DNA of 10,307 nucleotides from Bacteroidales bacterium (GTDB lineage Bacteria > Bacteroidota > Bacteroidia > Bacteroidales > P3), in contig JAFZTV010000015.1 of the NCBI GenBank assembly GCA_017618625.1, positions 1 to 10,307 of the forward strand, in the 5' to 3' direction. A program made the translations under genes and the position numbers. The notes below the pieces were generated by a model that saw only the letters and a program-made list of their open reading frames with translations, was not told the DNA's origin and ran no database searches. This document shows positions 6,543 through 10,307 of this stretch, piece after piece. The number at the start of each line of letters is the position of its first letter. The first letter of the stretch is position 1.

Positions 6543-6547
6543 TAAAC

Positions 6548-6582
6548 AAAAAGCGGGCAGCCTTTGACGCTGTCCGCTTTTT
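6548..6582 (-). terminator. rho-independent terminator after phosphofructokinase
   Basis: Arms AAAAAGCGGGCAGC (6548-6561) and GCTGTCCGCTTTTT (6569-6582) pair over 14 positions with one G-T wobble and a 7-nt loop. On the minus strand the stem ends in TTTTT and then TGTTTATA. The flanking A and T tracts are symmetric, so it could terminate in both directions. Confidence 0.85.
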
Positions 6583-6610
6583 TATCAAACTGGTGATGTT
6601 GATATGTTGG

Positions 6611-6708
6611 TGACTAGTGACTAGTGACTAGTGATTAGTGATTAGTGATTAGTGACTAGTGATTAGTGACTAGTGATTAGTGATTAGTGATTAGTGGTTA
6701 GTGGTTAG
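6611..6708 (+). repeat. heptanucleotide tandem array, 14 units of TGAYTAG
   Basis: Fourteen contiguous 7-bp units: four TGACTAG, eight TGATTAG and, at the right end, two TGGTTAG. There is no spacer between units, so this is a minisatellite and not a CRISPR. The last units (AGTGGTTAGTGGT, 6693-6705) are the near-perfect inverted complement of 6718-6730, forming a 13-nt stem with one wobble and a 12-nt loop. The array lies between the phosphofructokinase stop codon and its terminator. Confidence 0.92.
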
Positions 6709-6719
6709 CGGGCACCGAC

Positions 6720-6733
6720 CACTAGCCACTGAC
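6720..6733 (-). repeat. two inverted heptad units next to the phosphofructokinase stop
   Basis: CACTAGC and CACTGAC read on the plus strand, so these units lie opposite to the main array at 6611-6708. Their orientation relative to the gene matches the heptads after the thioredoxin and lipoprotein genes. They begin 8 bp past the stop codon at 6742. Confidence 0.6.
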
Positions 6734-6741
6734 CCGCTCAC

Positions 6742-7971
6742 CTACCAATTCAAAATCTTCTTGAAGTCGTAGGCTTCGGGGTTCGCGACATATTTCTTCG
6801 CGGCCTCGTAATCGGCGGGAGTCACATAATCCATGATGTCGTTCACATACGACTGCACCTTGTTGCTGTTCACGTTCACCAGGCGCGGCGGAATCTTGCC
6901 CGTCACGGGGTCCTGCAGGTCTTTCAGGTACAGCGGAGCCACGTTGCCCAGCTGATCCACATACACCATGCATCCCGTGCAGCCCTCGTTATACAGCTTG
7001 TGCACGCCCATACCCATCAGCGAGCAGTAGGTCAGGTCGTACGCTATCGGCGTGTGGCAGCGTATCTCGTAGCCAATCTCCACCGGGCGGGTCTTCACCT
7101 TCAGCCCCAGTTCCTTCACCTTGCGTTCCAGCAGGTCGTTGAAGATGTGCGCCTTCGACACCTTGCCCAGTTCCGGGTGGCCGTGTTCGTCATAGCTGAA
7201 ATGTATGCCGCTGTTCTTTATCTCCTCGTCGCTCAGCGAGTGGAACACACCCTCCGAAATCATCGCAGCTCCGTAGTTTATGCCCATCAGCTTGCGCTTT
7301 ATGATGCACGAAACCACCATGTTGATGATTTTATCGACGGTTATCTCGGTTTTGTTGAAGAATTCGGGGATGATGACCATCGGATAGTGGCATGCGCCAG
7401 CGATGCCGAGGGCCAGGTGTCCGGCCGAACGTCCCATCGCACTCACCACAAACCAGTTCTCGCTGGTGCGGGCATCCTCCATCACGGCGGTAGCCAGCAC
7501 GCAACCTTGCGCCTTTGCGCTGTTGTAGCCGAAGGTGGGGCTGCTGTTCGGCAGCGGAAGGTCGTTGTCTATCGTCTTCGGCACGTGTATGTTGGCTATC
7601 GGATAGTGCTTGTCGGCCAGGAACTTGGCTATGCGGTTGGCCGTCGAGGCGGTGTCGTCGCCACCTACGGTGACCAGCAGTTTTATCTCGTTCTCGGTGA
7701 AGAGCTCCAGGTTGAAGCGCTGCTCAAAGTCCTCGGGGGTCGGTTTGAAACGGCTCATCTTGAGTATGCTGCCGCCCTTGTTGAAGATCTCGTCAGCGAG
7801 GAGGAAATCGACCTCCTGCATTCTGGGTTTGTCGGTGAAGAGGGCGCTGTAGCCGCCGTGGAGACCGATGACACGATAGCCGTCGCGGAGGAAAGTCTTT
7901 GCCACCGAGGCAACAACGGTGTTCATTCCAGGTGCCGGGCCGCCGCCCGTAAGAATTGCTATTGATTTCAT
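6742..7971 (-). CDS. pfp: 6-phosphofructokinase, pyrophosphate-dependent type
   Basis: The 409-residue protein is a full-length PFK that phosphorylates fructose 6-phosphate to fructose 1,6-bisphosphate in the cytoplasm. The N-terminal GGGPAPGMN (9-17) is the phosphate-donor loop. At 103-107 the sequence is GGDDT where ATP-dependent enzymes have GGDGS, and at 131-137 it is PKTIDND with lysine at 132. Both substitutions mark the pyrophosphate-using class, whose reaction is reversible and near equilibrium. The substrate motif MGRSAGHLAL (179-188) is present. The ATG at 7971 begins exactly at the conserved first strand (MKSIAILTGG). No promoter box or terminator is visible in the 94 bp after the lipoprotein gene, so co-transcription with the upstream outer-membrane and lipoprotein genes is possible. 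A heptad array and a strong terminator follow. Confidence 0.95.
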   Translation of the reverse strand: MKSIAILTGGGPAPGMNTVVASVAKTFLRDGYRVIGLHGGYSALFTDKPRMQEVDFLLADEIFNKGGSILKMSRFKPTPEDFEQRFNLELFTENEIKLLVTVGGDDTASTANRIAKFLADKHYPIANIHVPKTIDNDLPLPNSSPTFGYNSAKAQGCVLATAVMEDARTSENWFVVSAMGRSAGHLALGIAGACHYPMVIIPEFFNKTEITVDKIINMVVSCIIKRKLMGINYGAAMISEGVFHSLSDEEIKNSGIHFSYDEHGHPELGKVSKAHIFNDLLERKVKELGLKVKTRPVEIGYEIRCHTPIAYDLTYCSLMGMGVHKLYNEGCTGCMVYVDQLGNVAPLYLKDLQDPVTGKIPPRLVNVNSNKVQSYVNDIMDYVTPADYEAAKKYVANPEAYDFKKILNW

Positions 7972-7988
7972 GATGATATGGGTTTTAG

Positions 7989-8020
7989 AGTTTAAGAGTT
8001 CGAAAGTTTAAGAGTTCAAA
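7989..8020. repeat. 16-bp tandem direct repeat upstream of phosphofructokinase
   Basis: Two adjacent copies of AGTTTAAGAGTTCRAA (7989-8004 and 8005-8020) differ by one base (G or A). They lie 18-49 bp before the phosphofructokinase start codon, in the untranslated region. This is a possible regulator site or simple slippage product. Confidence 0.7.
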
Positions 8021-8047
8021 AAGGTTCGCTTGATAAGTTGCATTTGT

Positions 8048-8068
8048 CTAATCACTAATCACAAGTCA
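8048..8068 (-). repeat. heptad units that begin with the lipoprotein stop codon
   Basis: On the minus strand the segment reads TGACTTG, TGATTAG, TGATTAG. The first TGA is the stop codon of the lipoprotein gene itself. The units are identical to those of the array at 6611-6708 but on the opposite strand. Confidence 0.7.
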
Positions 8069-9034
8069 CTTATATACATACTCCGTAACGGTGGTTTCCT
8101 TGACCGGATAGTAATTGCCCTGTTTCTTTTGCATCGTGCAGGTGCAGGTTGCGGGGTAGTCGGAGCCTTGGTAGTCGTAACTGTAACTGTATGTCTCGAG
8201 CGTCTCGCCGACATATACCATCTTCGCCGTGAGGAGGTTGTTCTCGCTACCGTAGAGCGGCACCGACACACAGCTCAACTCGCTCTTGGCCCAGAAGTTG
8301 CGCATTGGATTTTTCTTGTCGTCGTAGGTATAGGACCACCAACCCTGGGCTTTGCCGTCATAGTATGAGGTAACTGCCGTGATATTGTCGCCGACCCATT
8401 CTATCGCTATCCGCTCGGAGAGCAGTTCTTCTTGGACGGCGTCGGGAGGGGCATCCTTGGAGTTGGCAAGCCTGTAGGCGGTGTAGGGAGCGAAAAGCAA
8501 AGCGCCCTCAAGGCAACGCGGGTCAAGATGTTTTTTCATGCTGTAGAAGTGAGTCGTAGCATCGACAATCTTGCCGTCCTTATGCTTCAAAAATGTAGAG
8601 CTATAGAGAGAGCCGTCGAGATAGAACTCTATGGTTTGCAGCTCCTTGCCGAGATAAGAGAACACTGTTTCGGAGGAATTGTCACGGTTGTGTTTTTCCA
8701 CCAGCAGGGCGCCGTCGTAGGAGAAAGCGTCAGTGCCGGCGGAGTAGCCGTCGCGGAGAGTGTATTTAATAGAATAGAGCTTGCTGCGCTCCCATGTCCA
8801 CTCCTCGCTCTTGTAGCGTGGCTCAGCGTAATCAACATCCTCCCACGCACCCGTCTCCTCGTTTTGCGACATATAGGTCCCCGTGCGGGTAGTATAGACC
8901 TCCGCAATCTTCTTCTTGGCAGAATAGAGGCCTTCCGCCTTCTCGCAACCCGCAACCAGGAGAGCGATCAGTACAGGAGCTAGCAACAGACGGAACCTCG
9001 CTGTCATGGCTTGATTTCTTTTTTGTGCTGTCAT
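8066..9034 (-). CDS. hypothetical lipoprotein with duplicated start region
   Basis: Read from the ATG at 9034 the protein has 322 residues; from an equivalent ATG at 9007 it has 313. The shorter form begins MTARFRLLLAPVLIALLVAGC, a typical lipoprotein signal with lipobox LVAGC (Cys21, or Cys30 in the long form). The mature part is rich in Tyr, Ser, Asp and Lys with repeated beta-hairpin-like segments (FSYDGALLVEKH, YTYDDKKNPMRN, YSYDYQGSDYPA). These recall Bacteroidota lipoproteins of the DUF4595/YD-repeat kind, but I cannot assign a family. It is likely an envelope surface or periplasmic lipoprotein. The start at 9034 overlaps the stop of the outer-membrane gene as ATGA, indicating an operon. 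A 27-bp exact tandem duplication (9000-9053) has copied the start codon and the sequence before it; see the repeat entry. Confidence 0.85.
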   Translation of the reverse strand: MTAQKRNQAMTARFRLLLAPVLIALLVAGCEKAEGLYSAKKKIAEVYTTRTGTYMSQNEETGAWEDVDYAEPRYKSEEWTWERSKLYSIKYTLRDGYSAGTDAFSYDGALLVEKHNRDNSSETVFSYLGKELQTIEFYLDGSLYSSTFLKHKDGKIVDATTHFYSMKKHLDPRCLEGALLFAPYTAYRLANSKDAPPDAVQEELLSERIAIEWVGDNITAVTSYYDGKAQGWWSYTYDDKKNPMRNFWAKSELSCVSVPLYGSENNLLTAKMVYVGETLETYSYSYDYQGSDYPATCTCTMQKKQGNYYPVKETTVTEYVYK

Positions 9035-9053
9035 GGCTTGATTTCTTTTTTGT
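9000..9053. repeat. exact 27-bp tandem duplication across the outer-membrane/lipoprotein gene junction
   Basis: Positions 9000-9026 and 9027-9053 are identical over all 27 bases and both flanks differ. On the minus strand each copy carries the purine-rich AAAAAAGAAATCAAGCC followed by ATGACAGC. The length is a multiple of three, so the lipoprotein frame stays open and gains nine codons (MTAQKRNQA) before the original start. Confidence 0.95.
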
Positions 9054-9684
9054 CGAATTTCTCAAAATGGTAGGCGACGCCGAGGGTCAGCATGTCGCGT
9101 TTGATGCGACGTTTGCCCCAGAAGCGGTGCCCCGACGATAGCATCTCGCGGTTGAAGGCCAGGCGCAATCCGAACTGACGGAAGCGAAATTCCAGCCCCA
9201 TGTCGAGGGCCAGGTTCACCGCGCCGGTGCGGTGGTAGGCGGCGTCCTTGTAGTATGCATCGGTGAATTGGATGCCATTCATCTCGCCGAAGGTCAAGCC
9301 CACACTGGGACCTGCGAATACGACAAAATGGAGCTGCGACGCAGGGTCGAAGGTGTAGTTGACGTGAGCCGGCACGAAGATGTCGTACTCCTGAAAGCCC
9401 GGGTCGGTTACCACCGCCTTGGCTTGTGACTCCGTCTGCTTGGTGCGGAGCGACGAGACGGTGTTCTGCGTCATCATCGACATCTGAAGCGCGATGCCGG
9501 TACGGATGCCGAGCTGCTCAACGAGATGGAAGTTATATCCCGCCTCTATATGCCCGCCGTGCATGAGGATGGTGGTCTTGCTGGCGCGTTCTATGACGAG
9601 CGAGTATCCGCCTTGTACGTCAAACTGCGCCCTCGCCGCAAGCGAAAGGGTCAACAAAGCCAACAGTATGTAGAGACGCTTCAT
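9031..9684 (-). CDS. outer-membrane beta-barrel (porin-like) protein
   Basis: The 217-residue protein begins with a clear signal peptide, MKRLYILLALLTLSLAARAQ, with cleavage likely after ARA (residue 19). The mature part has alternating amphipathic strands typical of a small barrel of the Bacteroidota outer-membrane beta-barrel family: GGYSLVIE, GGHIEAGYNFHL, LHFVVFAGPSVGLTFGE, LALDMGLEFRFRQFGLRLAF and LTLGVAYHF. The last strand ends in aromatic Phe, as barrels usually do, but a ten-residue charged tail (EKFDKKEIKP) follows; part of this tail is encoded by the duplicated 27-bp unit. The stop overlaps the next gene's ATG. No TAnnTTTG box precedes it; the HU terminator lies just upstream. The substrate or partner is unknown. 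Confidence 0.85.
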   Translation of the reverse strand: MKRLYILLALLTLSLAARAQFDVQGGYSLVIERASKTTILMHGGHIEAGYNFHLVEQLGIRTGIALQMSMMTQNTVSSLRTKQTESQAKAVVTDPGFQEYDIFVPAHVNYTFDPASQLHFVVFAGPSVGLTFGEMNGIQFTDAYYKDAAYHRTGAVNLALDMGLEFRFRQFGLRLAFNREMLSSGHRFWGKRRIKRDMLTLGVAYHFEKFDKKEIKP

Positions 9685-9708
9685 CTCGTGTGTACATTAT
9701 TATAAAGA

Positions 9709-9737
9709 AAGCCGCCCAGTTTGCAGACAGGCGGCTT
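9709..9737 (-). terminator. rho-independent terminator of the HU-family gene
   Basis: AAGCCGCC (9709-9716) pairs with GGCGGCTT (9730-9737) across a 13-nt loop. On the minus strand the hairpin is followed by TCTTTATAATAATG. It lies 44 bp past the HU stop codon and about 25 bp before the outer-membrane gene. Confidence 0.75.
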
Positions 9738-9780
9738 CTCACTTGCTTGTCATGACTCACCTGTCACGACCAGACACGAC

Positions 9781-10065
9781 TTATTTTGTCTTGTTTTTCA
9801 CTTCGTTCATGAACTCCTTGCAGGGTTTGAAGGCCGGGATGTCGTGAGCGGGAACGTTCACGGCGGTGCCCTTGCTTATGTTGCGGCCGATCTTGGCAGC
9901 GCGATGCTTGATGATGAAGGAGCCGAAACCGCGGAGATAGACCTCCTCTTTAGCGGTGATGGAACCCTTGATGGTAGTCATAAGCTCTTCAACGATAGAG
10001 AGCACTGCGGTTTTCTCGATGCCGGTCTTGTTACTGATGGCTGTTACAATTTCTGCTTTTGTCAT
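9781..10065 (-). CDS. HU/IHF-family DNA-binding protein
   Basis: The 94-residue product is a standard-length HU-type histone-like protein that binds and bends DNA as a dimer. It starts MTKAEIVTAISNKTGIEK, the usual helical start, followed by the conserved turn LRGFGSF (about 44-50). The DNA-gripping arm region runs from RAAKIGRNISKGT to the intercalation segment NVPAHDIPAFKP, and the helix KEFMNEV comes last. The frame is open upstream to 10140, but the promoter at 10106-10134 lies within that extension and the extension is not HU-like, so the ATG at 10065 is chosen. It has its own promoter and terminator, which suggests a single-gene transcript. I cannot tell a general HU from a specialised paralogue. 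Confidence 0.94.
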   Translation of the reverse strand: MTKAEIVTAISNKTGIEKTAVLSIVEELMTTIKGSITAKEEVYLRGFGSFIIKHRAAKIGRNISKGTAVNVPAHDIPAFKPCKEFMNEVKNKTK

Positions 10066-10105
10066 AACGTATATTTTTGATGTGTTTTTGTTGTGATTGG
10101 ATTTG

Positions 10106-10134
10106 CAAAAGTACACAAAATATTTAATTTGCAA
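10106..10134 (-). promoter_or_regulatory. Bacteroides-type promoter for the HU-family gene
   Basis: On the minus strand TTG (10134-10132), an 18-nt spacer and TACTTTTG (10113-10106) fit the -33 TTG and -7 TAnnTTTG elements. Initiation near 10100 would give a leader of about 35 nt before the ATG at 10065. Confidence 0.6.
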
Positions 10135-10157
10135 CAACAAAGATTATTTTTCTCTCA

Positions 10158-10307
10158 GAATCCCCCTCCACAAGCACTCTTCCCCTCCCCCACTCCGCAC
10201 CTCCAAAACCGCCCAACCCAAATCCCCACCCCGAAAAAGTACAAAAAACCACAACACCCCGAACCTACCAAAAAAAACAAAAAAACCACCCCAAAACAGC
10301 CCTATCC
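10158..10307. other. strand-asymmetric A/C-rich low-complexity region with G-quadruplex motif
   Basis: The plus strand here is almost only A and C, with very few G or T; no gene is visible. At 10212-10232 four C runs (3, 3, 4 and 4 bases) are separated by 2, 4 and 1 bases, so the minus strand has a canonical intramolecular G-quadruplex motif. It lies upstream of the HU promoter. A tract of eight A, a C and seven A (about 10270-10286) follows. Confidence 0.6.

Noticed and set aside
6611..6708. possible CRISPR array
   Set aside because: The units are 7 bp and contiguous with no spacers, so it is a simple tandem repeat.
7000..7965. 321-codon open frame on the plus strand
   Set aside because: It is entirely antisense to phosphofructokinase and has no family features; it arises from biased third positions.
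10066..10140. 25-residue N-terminal extension of the HU-family gene
   Set aside because: The promoter for this gene lies inside the extension and the residues do not resemble HU.

Overview
This window looks like chromosomal DNA from a member of the Bacteroidota, probably the order Bacteroidales. The grounds are a pyrophosphate-type phosphofructokinase, an EnvC-like protein with a degenerate LytM domain, an HU/IHF-type protein, a short outer-membrane barrel next to a lipoprotein, a lack of Shine-Dalgarno sequences, and upstream elements that fit the Bacteroides -7 box TAnnTTTG (with a -33 TTG/TTTG in the clearest cases). This is inference from protein families and promoter style; no marker gene fixes the genus.

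Every supported gene is on the minus strand, so transcription runs from the right edge to the left. In that order: a low-complexity A/C-rich stretch with a G-quadruplex motif (10158-10307); an HU-family gene with a clear promoter and terminator; an outer-membrane beta-barrel gene overlapping by ATGA a lipoprotein gene whose start region carries an exact 27-bp tandem duplication; pyrophosphate-dependent phosphofructokinase, followed by a 14-unit heptanucleotide array and a terminator; an EnvC-like murein hydrolase activator; thioredoxin with promoter and terminator; and a DUF58 (MoxR-associated type) protein. These look like ordinary housekeeping and envelope genes with relatively G+C-rich coding sequence.

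From about 3716 leftward the character changes to visibly A+T-richer DNA with accessory content: the C-terminal remnant of what looks like a DUF1016/YhcG-type (PDDEXK) protein, a roughly 145-nt cluster of nested inverted repeats, an 818-residue single-chain restriction-modification candidate (N-terminal PD-(D/E)XK-like motif plus gamma-class N6-adenine methylase motifs), its terminator, and a left-edge intergenic region with two inverted arrays of the 8-mer ACTGTAAC. I read this as a defence-type island joined downstream of the DUF58 gene.

The most unusual signals are the structured repeat cluster in the leader of the restriction-modification gene, the inverted 8-mer arrays, the heptad repeats that directly follow the stop codons of three separate genes, and the duplicated start site of the lipoprotein gene.
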